DNA of 64,000 bases. Source: Callipepla californica brunnescens (lineage: Eukaryota > Chordata > Aves > Galliformes > Odontophoridae). The stretch lies in NCBI GenBank assembly GCA_023055505.1, contig JALIRH010000006.1:24525105-24589104 (forward strand), written 5' to 3'. Numbering within the stretch: position 1 is the stretch's first letter; every line of letters starts with the position of its first letter. Shown one piece after another: positions 13,874 to 28,000 of the stretch. A program made the position numbers and the translations under genes. The notes under the pieces were generated by a model. The model had not been told where the DNA came from and made no database searches. It saw only the letters and a program-made list of their open reading frames with translations.

Positions 13874-14671
13874 ACCAATACTCATCTAAAAACAGGAGAC
13901 AGAGCAGCCCTCTGATCTGCTGATTTCAGCTACAACAGGCTATATTTATGACTCAAATATTCCATTCTGTCTAGAAATGACTTCTAACATCTTATATGCT
14001 TGGGGGGAGAGGATGAACTCCATTAGCATTGCTAGCTGAGAAAGATGTAAACCTTGAGTTAAAGTAACTGAGAGCCTAAGATGATCTCTGAGAAGTTTAG
14101 TTCAGAAAAGTCTGTTAAGCATGTTCCATTCATGTTCTGCTAAAAATAAACAAGGACAAGTTACAGATCATACATAATAATATGGCATCCTACTTTCCTA
14201 TAACTGATGATACTGCGAAATTTCTCCTAACTGATCAGTTTTCTACTAAAAAATCTGAATTGGTGGAAATTGGTGAAACACACACTTGGAGATACTGAGT
14301 TTACAAGCAAGAATGTAGAGGAAACTACGAGCCAGTCTGACATACAGTCAACAGTTTTCACTGGCCTCCTAGTTCTTATCAGGTACAAAGCATTCATACA
14401 ACTATTGAATTCACAGCCTCTTAATTCAACTTTTTTTCTCTTTTTTAGTAACCAAAACACCCCAAACTGTTCATTCCAGGATGAAAATTATGAAGGTGAG
14501 GCAAGCCAGCTGCAGCAACTCATCTCTTGATCCATCACCTCAGTGCAGAACTGATAGATCTGATTGGGAGTGGGCAGAGACTAATGTCAAAAAAAAAAAA
14601 AAAAAGGAAATGCAGCGCCATGAGAACCTGACTTCATCCTACAGCAATTAGAATGTGCAATTAGACACCAA

Positions 14672-15535
14672 AAGGCTACTATCAGGTCATTTCAGAGACT
14701 TTTCCAGGCTGAAACAGTCCCAGCTCTCTCAGCCTGTCCTCATAGGAGAAGTGTTTCATTGCATGGACCATTTCTGTGGCCCATTCTAGCTGTGCTCCAA
14801 AAGGTCCATGCACTGAGGACTCCACATCTGGATGCCATACGCCAGGTCAGGCCTCACCAGCGCAGAATGAAGGGGCAGGATCACCTCTGTCAACATTCAA
14901 GCCACACTACTTTTGATGCAACCTAGGATACAGTTGGCCTTCTGGGCTGCAAAGACACATCACTGGCTCATGACCAGCTTCCCAACCATCAGTATACCCA
15001 GGTCTTTTTTGGTAGGGCTGCACTCAATCCTTTCATCTCCGAGCTTGTATTAGTAATAAATGGGGTTGCTTCAATGCAGGTGCAGTGTGTCACTTTTGGA
15101 TTTGTCATTCATCATGAGGTTCACTTGGAACTACTGTTCAAGTCTATCTAGATACCTCTGGATGCCAATCCATCACTCTAATGTATCAACTACACACCAC
15201 AGCTTAGTGTAATCAGCAAACTTGCTGAGAGTGCACTTCACTCCACTATCAATACCACTGATGAAGCTATTAAAGAGTAGTAGCTCCAGCACTGACCACT
15301 GGAGTACACCACTCATCTCCAATCTCCATTCTGACACTGAGCCATTGACCACCTCTCTCCAGACTCAACCCTGCAGCCAGTTCTTTGTTCATGGAACAGT
15401 CCACGCATCAAATCCCTATCTTCCTGTGTCAAAGGCCTTATTGAAGTCCAGATAGATGACATGAGTGGCTCTTCCTTTGTCCACTGATTCACTGATACAA
15501 TCATAGAAGTCCACTAGGTCAATCAAGTAGGATTT
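14672..15535 (-). mobile_element. CR1 LINE copy, internal part without its 3' tail
   Basis: The plus strand carries antisense CR1 phrases: ctctctcagcctgtcctcat, gttggccttctgggctgcaa, gtgtcaaaggccttattgaa and ctttgtccactgattcactg. It covers the C-terminal reverse-transcriptase region but lacks the terminal octamer tail, so it is truncated at both ends. The frame is interrupted. Confidence 0.87.
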
Positions 15536-18260
15536 GTAATTGGTGAATTATCAGGGGTACACAGAGATACAAGATATAGCTGTAAATGTCAGCATTATGA
15601 AGGTTTACACATTTATGTGTACGGTCTGTGCTGACATACACAGAACTCTCCATTCTAAAGATGTCATATCTCAGTATATCCTGATATTCAGACTGTACAA
15701 AATATTGCTTCTCAGTGAAAAATTAGATATACACAAGTAAATTGAATTTTGGATCCTGTATAAAGAATACAATTCAGATATTTTAAATGTGGTATGGAAT
15801 ATTTGAAGAGAACAAATAATTAGAAAAAGTAACTGCTTTGGACTCAAGATTCAACTCTGAAAAGAAAATGGTTGATATGTAGACGGAAGATAATTTATAC
15901 TACACTTTCTTTTCCCCCCTCAGAAGTTGTAAGAAGACAGCTTACCAATACAAAGTTCAACAAAAGTGTTACCACTGTGGGTGGGCCAAGGGGTGGGAGC
16001 TAGATTAAAAAACTTTTATTCCTCACTACCACACAAATCGTATTGATGGAAACAAGGCATGATGTAGTGTTTGGAATTATCTCCACCCAGAAATTCTTTG
16101 AAAATACCACATTTATGGTCCTTTTGTTCCTTGAAATTTACAAAAATAAAAATAAAAACATTTCAACATAAGCCACTGTGCTCACCATCCTGAAAGCAAA
16201 GGGAAGAAAAAGAAAAGAAAAAGAAAAAAGAACATTTAAGAGAATTTGAAAACGGATGTACTTTCTAAGTAATTACCTTCTAGTGTATTACCATATCTCT
16301 AAAAGGGGCAAAAAATGTAATCACTTTGATCTACTGACTGTAAAACCTCTGGGTATTTTTTTTTTTTGCAGGGATTCCCTTAATTAGGATTTATTTTCAA
16401 ACCATTTATATGGACCCAATAATTCATAAATAAATTGTTGAGAAAGGAATGATGTTACAGGGCCTTTGAGTCACACACAGCGTTATGACAATTGCAAACT
16501 TCATGGATGTGAGTGCATTAGTGACAATTATGTGACTAGCTGTGAGAAGCAACATTAAAGCACTACTAAGTTTTGAAAATTCACCAATTTTGACATATTG
16601 AAATGTGACTTTTGCCAGAAAATGGAGGGGAGGTACAGAGCAGAGACTATCCAGAGAGTGTTAATACATTATAAAATAAGAAGTACAGAACACAAAATTT
16701 TTTGTTGTTTAAAATATATTGCTAATGTTCACATGGCAGAATTTCAAACTAAATTTTAATGATTTAAGCACTTAACGTATTTTGACATAATAGTGTTAGA
16801 TAAGTGCTGGTAATCAAATGAACTTATTTCTTAGATAAAAGCAGCATCTAAATTGCTATCAGCGTGAAAACTTATGGGAGAGGTTCTGCTCTCGTACCCA
16901 GCCGGACAAATAATATTTGGATTAAATCAATACATATATAACTGTCAAAATCTTTCCTTCACATCTCCCATCAAAACGAAGTAATTTGCAATATTTGAGA
17001 GCAGCAAGCATGTCTTTCTAAAATCATATTAAAATGAGAAGATTTGTAGCATATTCTCACATTATTAAAGTTGATGCTAATTATTAAAATAAATCTGAAA
17101 CGTACTAAGACACTGCAGTGTCATCCTAGTTTTACATCCAGCTAAGAAAAAATAAAAACTCACTAACAGCAGATACTCTTTAGCAAACAATTACACGTGT
17201 TTCAGTGTGCACGACCATCTGTAATGTACACAAAAATTCATACTGAAAATAATTACTAAAGAGTTTAGTAGGTGGGTAGATGTCATACTTCAGACTAAAA
17301 CACTGAATCCTTGAATAATATTTGCTGAGGTTTATGCAATCTGAGCCTGAATAACTGAATTTTCACTTCAGATAGACAATCGTACAAGAATATTTAAAGT
17401 ATCTAATTCTAGTTGGCAACAGCTTTTATTCAGTATAGAGTAAAACTACAGCCTTTGGGAAAATGTTGCATATCCTCACTTGAATTTAAAAGTATAGCAC
17501 AGAAAGAAATAATAAAAAAGGGCACTGTTGTCTACTCAATTATATATATTTTCAGGTTAATGCTTGCAATAACACCCACACTGCATAAGAGGAATCAAAA
17601 TAATTTCCGTTTGTTGATTAACTCATATAAGTAGTCACGGTTAAGAGTTTTTCTTATATTTTGTTTATCTGTGAAGTTTCATAAACAGTATCTAGATAGC
17701 CTCAAAATATGAATCAATTTTAAACATCACAAAACTATAACAGAGGAACACTTCGTACCCAATGAAAAACAGTTAAAATGGCATAATTAAATAGCCTGGA
17801 TAAAGCACTTTAATCAGTCTTTGCTAATTCAGCCTGAGTAATCCCATATTAAATTAAATGCATTTACAGTTAAGGTAGATTTATCCATAATTTCTAGATA
17901 ATACCATTTATAGGAGAGTAAACTAGACCTGCAGCATGTCTGACCAGGTAACATAATCATTGTACAAGCACCATGCGAGCCCTTTCTTACCAACAACTAA
18001 GCACCAATTTGGTACCTTCAGAATTCCCACTGTTATAAATGAAATAGAGAAATTCCACATTTTATTTTACTATTAAAAAAAAAAAAAAAAAGCTTTATTT
18101 GTGTTTCAGTGAGGTATTTGTTTGTTTGTTTCTGGCAAATTAGTCGAATACAAATTAGTCAATGTCAAATCTCTCTGCTATTTCTTTCTTAACATTAACT
18201 CATATAATACAGTGATAGACCAGAAGCATGGCCAACATTACAGATATGCAAGATGTGTAT

Positions 18261-18545
18261 TTAGAATCATAGAATCATCACGGTTGGAAAAGACCTCTAA
18301 AATCATCCAGCCCAACCATCCACCTATCACCAGCATTTACCACTAAACCACGTCCCTTAGTATGTTTCTTAAACATCTCCAACATCGGCAACTCCAATAC
18401 CCCGCCACGTAGCCCATTCCAGTGCCTGACCACTCTCCTGGAGAATTATTTCCTAACATCCAACTCAAATCTCCCCTGGTGCAGCTTGAAGCCTCCTTCC
18501 TTTTCTCCGGACTAAAACTCCAGAGACTGAGTCCAACCCCTGTGC
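18261..18545 (-). mobile_element. CR1 LINE 3' end fragment
   Basis: The segment begins with the CR1 3' octamer tail seen in reverse (tagaatcatagaatcat), followed by the typical gttggaaaagacctctaaaa and cccattccagtgcctgacca. About 285 bp of 3' sequence is retained. Confidence 0.9.
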
Positions 18546-21255
18546 AAAACAGGCTTCCTACAAGCAGGTTGCACATGTAAATGTCACAACATCCTGACAA
18601 AAGCAATTCTGAAATATTTACTAATTCTTGATAACACTAATACTAGCTAACTTCCTAAATTGTCATCTATTAATTTTAAATCATTAAGTATAAATTATTA
18701 TTAAATTATTATTAATATAAAATGAATAAAAGAAAGATATCTGCCCAGAAGAAGAAAAAAAACAAAACAAAAAAACCTGCAACACCGCTCAACAACTTCA
18801 AGCACTAGAACTTTAACCTACTTCTTGTCATGTTCAGTGACGACTAATGAATTCAAATCACTCATAAATGAAAACCCATCTCAAAGGAATGTGAAATTGC
18901 AACTATCTTTCATCATCACCATATTTTAAAAGAGAAAAGAGCTTGAGCCTTGTTTTCTGTCTCTTAGAAAGGGATTATGTGCATAACTTAAAGTACTTTA
19001 TTAGTAAATGATTTCAGAGTGCTTGTTATATGCAGTGTGGAAGTAAATGGTTCTCCTCTCTTTCACCAACTAAAGGATTCACATACATGCCTCCCTATCA
19101 CAAGCACAATGATACATAAACATGGATATGCCTTAAAATGTAATAAACACTGATTAGAGTCATTTCTCCTTCCTTAGAGATATTTTTATTTACAAGTACT
19201 TCTTTTCTTCTCCAAGTATGGAATAAATCTTACAGAACTAGGATTGTTATGTTACAGTTCACAAGGCTGCACCAATGGCATATTGCACAGTTGACCATCT
19301 GTGATCACTTTATGCTAACTATTGTGTGTAACTGATGCATCTACTAGACCTTAATTTATAAAATACTTATCAGAACAAAAATACTATGGAAAATCCTGGG
19401 TAAAGAATTAATGAAAATGTAGTACCTTCCTCGATTTTTTGTGGAGTCGTGTTTTATTATTATTAAAAAAAATACAGGAAAACACTTTTCCTATTTAAGG
19501 AAATAATAACAATGGGAGCTTAAGTCAGAGAGAGAGGAAGTATAAAAAGAAAGTAAGATGTCAAGGAGGATAAGATAAACTTGTAGGCACAGAATGAGAC
19601 AGGAGACAGAGGGACCACTAAATATCATCAAAAATATTCAACACTGAATAGTTTTGCAACAAATTATCTATTTGAAACATCTTAACACCTCAGTGCCCTC
19701 AACAACTAGCGCAAAAATCAGACTCATAGACAGGCTGCAGTATCACTTCCTGGTAGGCTTCCTAATTCTCTAGGTATCCTGGAAGCTCTTTCCCTAGCTC
19801 TGCTCAGAAAGACAGAAAAACACCAAGTTCTCAGAATCTGAAGGGTAGTTACTGCTGGTGACTCTTTTGCAGCTAGAATGATAAGCTATACTTTTCAGAT
19901 GACTGTATTTGAGGGACAGGCTTCTCCTACACATCGTATTTCTTGTAATTCTCCACATCCCACTAACCTTTCTGCAAATTAGTTTCAAATTTGATTTCAC
20001 CTTTTCCCACTTTGTGGCACATAATACTGGTTAAAAGGAGGAAGACAACTTCTCTGTAGTACCATTTTATAGACTACTAATGCTTGCTCATTTGTAGTAG
20101 AAATACCTATAATACTTCCATGTTATAAAAAGGCAGAACCATTACAGTAAATTAGTATGATCTGTCAGTCAAAAAATATAGCTTGAAGAAATAACACAAA
20201 AAGCCTTCATTTAACACGTATTTCAAAATGTAAGTCTAACTAGTTTTATACTTATTTCAATTAGCCTGAAGACACCACCTATTCTTATAAGTCTTGTCTT
20301 GTTCTCAGACTAGCATGGGCACAGAAATACTATTACAGTGTCCCAGTGATATATTTCTCTTCTTAATGACTAAACCACAGTGGTGGTGCTTTGCAGTCAT
20401 TATGTGATCAGCTACCACACTCAGCTCTTCAGGGCACATTGCAACATGTTCTGCACTACTTCATCTCATTTAATTTCTGTTCACTCATAGTACATAACAT
20501 CATCAAATTTTTCCAGCATAACATTAATATTTTCTGTCAATAATTCCGAAATTTGGTTTACTGAGTTGATTTTAAATGAAAAACCATGAATGCTGTTTAT
20601 TTATTTTTTACAATGTTATTAGTGAAAACACTAAAATTAATCTCAAGACTGGTCCTAGAAAGTGTTTTAACCAGACTGCCTTCTCTTTCAGGACCCACTG
20701 CAGTAACTCCCTCAACTTACTAAAAAAATTATGCTGGTTATCTAAAGTGAGCACTCTTAACAACATAGAACACAGTTCCAAAAGTTCATCTGGCCCTTGA
20801 CACTACAAAGAGAGGGGTTCCTACAAAATGACTCCTTTCAGACTCAGGATTTTTTCTATTATTCTCACTTTCCATCTGTGTTTTCCTAAAAGGATCAGAG
20901 GTCTTTTTAACATCTCTGTGCTATAAAGGAAGAATAACCAGATCTGTATAAAAAGTTCATTTGACTAGCCCTTCTTTCCTAACATTTTTAAATTTTATTT
21001 TTATATGTACTCTCAGAATTAGATATTTGGGCTAGCAATCAGCTCTTTAACCCTTTCTCTTACAAAACCTATGAAGTCAATCTCATCATATTAGATTGAC
21101 AATTACTTTGCTCTCAGCTTTAATTGTTTGTCTAGTAACTGATGCAATAGGCATGGGTGGTTATTTATTAATAAATGACATCACAATGGTAGTCTACAAA
21201 ATAAAATATAATGCTTCTATGCATAACAAAAGGAGAAAAAAATAAAACTACTTAC

Positions 21256-21276
21256 TTGATTAAGTATATCTTGTTT
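21256..21276 (-). CDS. DGKB: DGKB third coding exon: 21-nt microexon encoding KQDILNQ
   Basis: Between ctacag and the perfect donor gtaagta, the reverse strand holds exactly seven codons, K Q D I L N Q. They match the seven human DGKB residues between the NPEG of the previous exon and the TIDFEG of the next. The exon is phase 0 at both ends, so including or skipping it keeps the frame. It is far too short to be found by ORF length. The pyrimidine tract (tttcttttatt) is separated from the acceptor by a purine-containing stretch with TGCATG and TGC motifs, an arrangement typical of regulated neural microexons. It encodes residues 50-56, inside the RVH domain. Confidence 0.92.
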
Positions 21277-24200
21277 CTGTAGCGCATGCAATAAAAGAAA
21301 GAAGACATTAGTGTAGCATAGTAACACTCAGAGTTAGTTATTATAAAAACTTTTGGTTGAAAGGTTAGTAATGTAGATGAACAGGCTTAGACAGAAGACA
21401 GAATATCATTATCTTGCATTAGTGCATATGTCAAGTAAAGGTTTCAGCTTAGCATTCTAGTCTCTAGAAAGTGTAAGCAACTTATTTTTAACCATGCAGT
21501 AAAGATATCAAAGAAAAAGATAAGGAACTAAATACATTTGTCACTCTCAGCCCTGTGTACTTTGAAAAAGAAAAATTCTTTGTTGCCAAGAATGGTTGTT
21601 ATTGAAATTGTTTAATCAAAAAGGAATGCAACAATAAACACTAACTGAAAAAATTTTGGAGGTAGCAGATGCTTACTGCCAAATTGAAATCATTTTGCTA
21701 AACCTGAGGCTTCAACTATTCAGTAAGACCAGACCATGGACTATGCTTTGTGCCACATACTCACTCTAATAACCATCTCGGAAATTTTAAGTGTTCTTTC
21801 TGAACACTGTACTATTTTTATCTATTTAACTATCTTTAACTATTTACTCTTTTTATCCAGATTCAATTTGTGGCACTCAGGAGCACTTCCCAGATCTAAG
21901 TATAAAAGTTCTACATCTAACTGTTTCAAAACTGCAGCTTTCTGGCTAAAGGTTCATCTGTACACACTTCCCCTCTCTCTTCATGCATTGGTTAAACCTA
22001 AAAACTCAAAATGAAAGCAAGAAATTGTGGTCCATTCCAATAGAAGCATACAAATTATGTGCATCTATTTCCCATTTGGATACAGTCTTTTGCTCCACTT
22101 CTTTTTTTTTTTGCTAGCCTATTCAGCATTTGCCTGACGTCGTTGAAATTAGTTAGTTTAGGGAAATATCAAATGATGATAAAGCTATTTATAAATCACA
22201 GCTTTCCTGTAGGGCGTTGTTAACCTAACTGTATATCCTACCTCAGATATAAAAACCCAGTATAAATTATGTATTTGAAAGTGATGTAGAATAAGGTGGG
22301 AAGGCAGAGGTTCACCAGCATATGCAGAAGTTTCAGTAATCTACCTTACAGTGAAAGCTAGCAGAGAGTAAAAGCTGCATAAATAGAATTATTACAGTAG
22401 ATGGAGACTTGCTTCTAATCAAACATGTCATTTCCACTAAGCCCAAAAAACATTCATTCAATAAGATATAAGATAATGGAAAAAAAAGTCACATGACTTC
22501 AGGTAACAAGCCTCAAGTAACAAAAGCTTTTCTTCTGCTATTTGTGTTCTATTAAATCAGCTCATGAGGAGAGGAAAAAAAAAAAAAAAAAGACCAATAG
22601 AGCAGAATAAATAAAATCCTCAACCTGGTAAGCAGGAAAAAGTTTAAAAAAAGATTTTTCCTAAAGTACATAAATATGCCAAATTCCAACATCTGCCATA
22701 CCTCTATGCCCAATTTTTATTAGTATAAAGCTTGCACCATGTTTTTTGTGGGATATTGAAAAGACTGGAAAAATATTTAAAACACTTTTGACAAGGATCT
22801 ATAAAATAAAGAGCTAAAACAGAAGCATGAAGTTATTCTCTACAAAGCACAAGAGCAAAACAGAAGTGGGATGCTGAAAAGTTTAAAGGGTTAGCTACAA
22901 TGCGTCAGTGAGAAGACTTGGATCATTCATTTTTGTGTGTCAAACCACACCAAATCTACCAGGATATTGGGGGGAGGGGCCAGGAGGGAGGGGAGGATTC
23001 TGCTTTTTTTTTTTTTTCTTCTTTTTAATTTACAGATAATAATTGCTTAATTTAAATAATGCATGCAATGCAAGGAGTTCTCATCTGACCAGATACAACC
23101 AACTCTTAAGCCATAATGTAAAGAGCTTATCCATATATAGCAGGATGAACAGATGTTAGAAACACAGAAACACCTGGGCAAAGGTAGTTCTGTCTGACTA
23201 AATTCACACAGCTGCAGAAGTTTCATTCACTCTTTTTGCAGTTCAGCAGCTGATGACATGAAACATGAACTAATAAATGCTACTAGATACAAAATATCCA
23301 TTTTGGGACCAACACCATCAAGTAGCATGCAACAGTTTGACACCTGCTGAGGTCAGTGCAACCACAGCATGTAGCTTGACTTGTATTCCCTTCTCCACTG
23401 CCACCTTCCCTTCTCGCTCACTGGCTTGGGTACTGTGATATTTCATAACCCCTGCGTGTGTCAGTACATTGGTAGGATCCTCACGCAAAACAGCTGTAAA
23501 ATGAAGAACTCCAGGAAAAGTACAGAGTCAAAAAAATCAGCTCAGGAAATAGTGTGTTCAGTAATTCCAGATTTGCACAAATTCTGGCTTCGGTTATATC
23601 ACTTGTCCTACCTGCCCATACTGATACATTTCATACATATATTCATACATTTCACTATGATTCAACCTCTACATATCCAAAACTGTAAGAATGAGACTAA
23701 TCACACAACTTTATAGTTTCATCTATAGGAAATATTAATAAGTTATTTACTATCTACATGATAATGCATTATTTAAACATACAAATACACATTTAAAAAA
23801 TGTAAATTGCTTTACACCTTAAAAGGCTACACTTCACAGAACTGAAACCATTATAAGACGAAAGAACAGAAGAGAGGATTTCAAAAATAACTAAATAATA
23901 AATTTAAGACTCTTTTATCACATACATTAACAGCACAAAGAAAGCAGTAGAAATTAAAGGTAAAAAAAAGAACATGACTTTAAAAACCGATAGTATAAAC
24001 ATTTCTAAACAATATGTCTGTATCCTAACACAAATCAACTGCCTATGTGACACTGAAGAGTAGATAGAATGATCAAAATGTTCCCATCATTTTATAAGGT
24101 ATAATTTATTTCAATAAAATAATGAAGATTTAAGATGATCAGTTAGAAAATCAATTCACACTACTTTACTGAAATATAAAATATTTCCTTCAGAAACTGA

Positions 24201-24974
24201 TTCAAATGACCAATACTATGTTTTATAATTTCAAAGTATAAAATAATCTTTCAATATTTACTTGGTAATGAATGCCTTACTTAAAAACTGTATACTGAAT
24301 GTAGGTACAAGTCATGCTTAATAATTCTGAGTACATTTTTTCTATTCTGAATTCTATATACCACAAACATATTTAGAAACAATGATGAAATGGTTTTATT
24401 TAGCTAAACTTTGAATCACATTATTAGGGCGTGCTAAACAAAAACTGCAATTGTGGATTTCAAAAATAAACTCTGGTTTTTTTTGTTCTTACCATTCAAA
24501 ACAGAGTATTTTCTTTAGTAGTGACTTTATAAAGGCAATACACTTACACACGTTCAATTAAATTCTTGGTTTCATAATACCAGAAAAACAAAGAAATTGC
24601 ACAAAAGGGGATCCCCGACTACCAGAAAAAGTGTAAGAAGAACAAAGTTTGGAAAAATATCTTAGCAGATTTCACTCATCTACAATTTGAGAATAATCTT
24701 AACATCTCTAATCTTTAAAAAGGAATTAGAAAGCACGTGAACTTTTTTGGTTGTGGGATTGATTTTTAATGCTTTTTTGTTTTAGTTATTAAATTACTCA
24801 GATTACTAAGCAGAAATGTCTAATGTGATGTTTAACATTCAATACTTTTATTTCCAAACAAATTCAATTACCCCCAAGCAAATAATCTATAAAAATACAT
24901 CTGCTTAAAATCCTTACAACATTTATTAAACTTTTCCCACCAATCCCAACCATTAAAGAAAGAAGACAAGTTAC
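21277..24974 (-). other. DGKB: DGKB intron between microexon and second coding exon (3.7 kb)
   Basis: This is AT-rich intron with simple A/T runs (for example 22575-22591 and 23005-23018) and a purine-rich patch near 22970-22999 (ggggggaggggccaggaggg-like). I found no transposable element, RNA gene or additional exon. The microexon end carries the TGCATG motif annotated separately. Confidence 0.85.
21285..21290 (-). promoter_or_regulatory. TGCATG (RBFOX-type) motif upstream of the microexon acceptor
   Basis: On the transcribed sense (minus) strand, TGCATG lies eight bases upstream of the 21-nt microexon, between the pyrimidine tract and the acceptor AG. TGCATG is the known RNA binding site of RBFOX proteins. 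TGC triplets near 3' splice sites are also bound by SRRM4 in neural microexons. I saw no second TGCATG within about 70 nt downstream of the exon. The motif is seen directly; its function is inferred. Confidence 0.5.
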
Positions 24975-25051
24975 CCCTTCAGGATTATATTTTGCTAACA
25001 CACCACTGCCATGGAACTCTTCTAAGACATCCTTAATTTTCTTAGTGGAAT
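24975..25051 (-). CDS. DGKB: DGKB second coding exon (end of codon 24 through residue 49)
   Basis: This 77-nt exon begins with AT, completing Tyr24, and reads [20 protein letters not shown] then YNPEG. The human protein, as I recall it, has Leu for Ile and Asn for Ser here and is otherwise identical. The acceptor is strong: a long pyrimidine tract (ttttctctctttttattcttcatttag). The donor is GAAGGG|gtaact, so the exon ends in phase 0. It belongs to the N-terminal RVH region. It lies 27.3 kb downstream of the start-codon exon and 3.7 kb upstream of the microexon. Confidence 0.93.
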
Positions 25052-28000
25052 CTAAATGAAGAATAAAAAGAGAGAAAATTAAAATAGAAGATACTGATTT
25101 ACATAACGTGAACTGTAATTAAAAGAACAACAAGAAAACCGCTGATAGCTTTTCTCAAGTGCATCAGTAATTTTCTCTAGCTGTATGAGAGCTGTGAGCA
25201 TAAAGAAAATGAGAACATACCGTACCCTCTCAACAAATATTGTAAAAAAGGTAAGTAAACACAAAGCTCAGAAACACACACTCTTCATTCCAATCCTTAA
25301 CTGCTGTTAAGCAGCATGTTTCTCAAATAGTCGTTTGCAAGGACTATTTCAAACATCCTTTCCTTGTCCTTGAAACATGAGTCATCTACCAAGCAGGTTC
25401 ATTCCCAACAGTGCTACTAAATCCCATCTGGCATAGATGCCAGTGAGTAGGGAAAATAACAGAGGATCCAGACAATATCAAAAAAAGGGCCATCTTGTAA
25501 GAAATATTTTTTTTTTCTGCAGACTCATCACAGAAAACAAATGTTGCTACTGAAACTTCATCTTTTGCAGACCTCCAAGATATTTTAATAACTATCAGAC
25601 AGAAGAACTTTGGTTACTGGCTAACAGAATCATGTTATATCACAGCAATTCTGAAGTATGTCGGTCTTTACTTTTCCAATTTTTGTTCTTGTTAAAAAAA
25701 ATATCCACTTGTAAAAGGACAAAAGATTTATTTCAATAAGCAGTCAATATATAAATCTTTTGAATTCACATTCACTTAACACATAACCATATTTTCCACT
25801 CTAAAATCTTGGAACACAATAAAAATAAATGTAACTGAATTCTGTCTTTGAAAAGCATGGTTGTCAAATGTGCTTAATGAGCATAACATTGGAGTCAATC
25901 ATGAACGAGCAGATACATTACAAAAGAAAACAGGTATAGATAATGGCTAGATAACAATTTCCACAGCAAATCTTGGACGGAAAGGAGAACAAAACCCTGG
26001 GAAAGACAAAAAATAATGAGCATGTTTCTTTAGTTTTGTATTTTTCCAGATAATGTTTCTGTCATCTTCAAAGAAGTATTATGCCTATGCATCTGAAATT
26101 AAAATTAAACACTTGCGCTATGTAAATTTTTCCCTTAATACAGTCATTCAAAAAGCACAGTACATTCCATGATTGAAATACTTATCAATAAAAAATGTTT
26201 TCTGGATGTAATTCCTGCTTCGGTTGTCCCAGCAAAATTGAGGAGTTTCCTCATTCTGGACATGAGCTATATTTAATGCAAGCACCATCCTATACATTTC
26301 ACAGCCAAGACAGAACAATTTTTCACAACCTTTTGTTCACGGTAATTTAATCATTACTTCGGTTCATGGGATAGTATTGAAACTAACATGAATTGAGATG
26401 TTTATTTTTAAACAACATAAAATGACACATCAATATTTTAAGACAAACATCAAAGAACAACCTTCTGCACATGCAATTCGTAATCCTTCCTCAGAAGAAC
26501 TAAGTCTTCTCACTCAGCCTCTAACAGCCAAACTAGTATTATAAACATTCCATCTTAAATATGACAGTCAAGGTAATATTCAAGTTTCCTTCATATTCAA
26601 GTGCAAGAAGTAGCATCTTGGAAACTTCTACACCAATAAAAAAAAATGGGAAATTCAAATTCAATGTTTTCAATTATACTGATAGAAAAAAAATTGTTAA
26701 GTAAATGATGTATGGAAAAAAAAAATCTGAAATTACACACAAAAATAACTATAATTTCCTGGGAAGAAACTTATGAAAATGTCATATCAGTGCTAGGGGT
26801 TCTTTTTCCATTATTTCGCCTGATCAAAATCATCTGTATACTCACTGGAAACCAGTGGGGTAAACACAAACCTCAAATGCAATCTTGTGTTCTGCCTGTT
26901 ACTGCAAAGTATGTTTGTTTTGTGTATATCAGCAAATTACATTTCTCAGCAAATTCAGAAGTATCATCCACATGTTAAAAGTTCAGAATGGTCTTAAACT
27001 TATTTAGAGATCACTCATTCTTTTTTAATAATGGACAGACTCTCTTTATATGAGATGCTCCATTCCAACAGTTTTTAAGTACGCAGAGATATACAGCACA
27101 TAGTCCATCACTGTAGTCCTTAAATCTCATGAATTTCAATTAACGTAAAATGCAAAATTCACTTCATGCAACCTTTTTTTCCTTTTACATCTTTAGAATA
27201 TTATTATTTTTATTACCTACTAGCACAGTGCTTTGGGAAGTCACTTAAAATATGGAAGCTATTCAGTTCTCTTTTCTGCCTGCATGGATTTAAACCCTTA
27301 TACGTCATCTCATCTTCTGCTGTAATTTGAACAGAGAACAGCAGTGTTTATTTAGCCAAGAAAATGGGAGAAAAAGGGAAAATGTGGTTCAGGAGTCAGA
27401 ATTCTCCTGGGGGGAGGTGAGCTGTGTTTTCCCAGCTCGTGTCTGAGGAAGAGCAAACAGGTTAAACATAGTGAGACAGACTGCTAACTGAAAAGGCTAC
27501 TTCACTTGAGAACAGTAGCTGAGTACTCCACTAACTTTATTTTTTGTTAAACAAAATCTTCAAAGCAATAGATACATAGATAGACCTGAGTTAAGGCATT
27601 GTTTCAGAATAAAGGCAAAATAATCAAAATCATGACAGAGAAAAAAAATAAATCTGCATATTTCACAGGGAGATAAAGTGTCAAAGTATCTGATTTTGTA
27701 AGTATCTTTCAGTTCTAACAAAGATACCTTTTATAACAGAAGACTAATTTACATACAAAGTTGCAAATCACTTAAGACTTAGCCCACATGAAAATTATGA
27801 TTCATTTTTCAAAATGAGTCAGCTCTAGATGAGGAAGATTAAACACTAAGTTGAGATTGGAATTCAGTGAACTGTCTTTTTCCCATAAATGGAAAATATC
27901 AAACATTAGGAAAACGTGCCCAGATCACAGACTTTTTCTACACTTTCAATCACCCACCAAGAAAAATTCTTGGGAAGTGTAAGAGCAGAAAAATAAATGA

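Larger units (their letters stand above)
3823..21255 (-). other. DGKB: DGKB intron between fourth coding exon and microexon (17.4 kb)
   Basis: The GT-AG boundaries are set by the flanking exons. The intron holds a mariner-type element (9208-9756), CR1 copies at 10111-11458, 14672-15535 and 18261-18545, an A29 tract at 6981-7009, a T22 tract at 11614-11635, and an AT-rich palindromic patch at 13763-13873. The many short open frames look like chance or lie inside CR1. I saw nothing else recognisable in the rest. Confidence 0.85.

Noticed and set aside
22965..23020. G-rich patch followed by a T tract as a possible promoter or retrocopy end
   Set aside because: Too short, no CpG enrichment and no transcribed-looking body.
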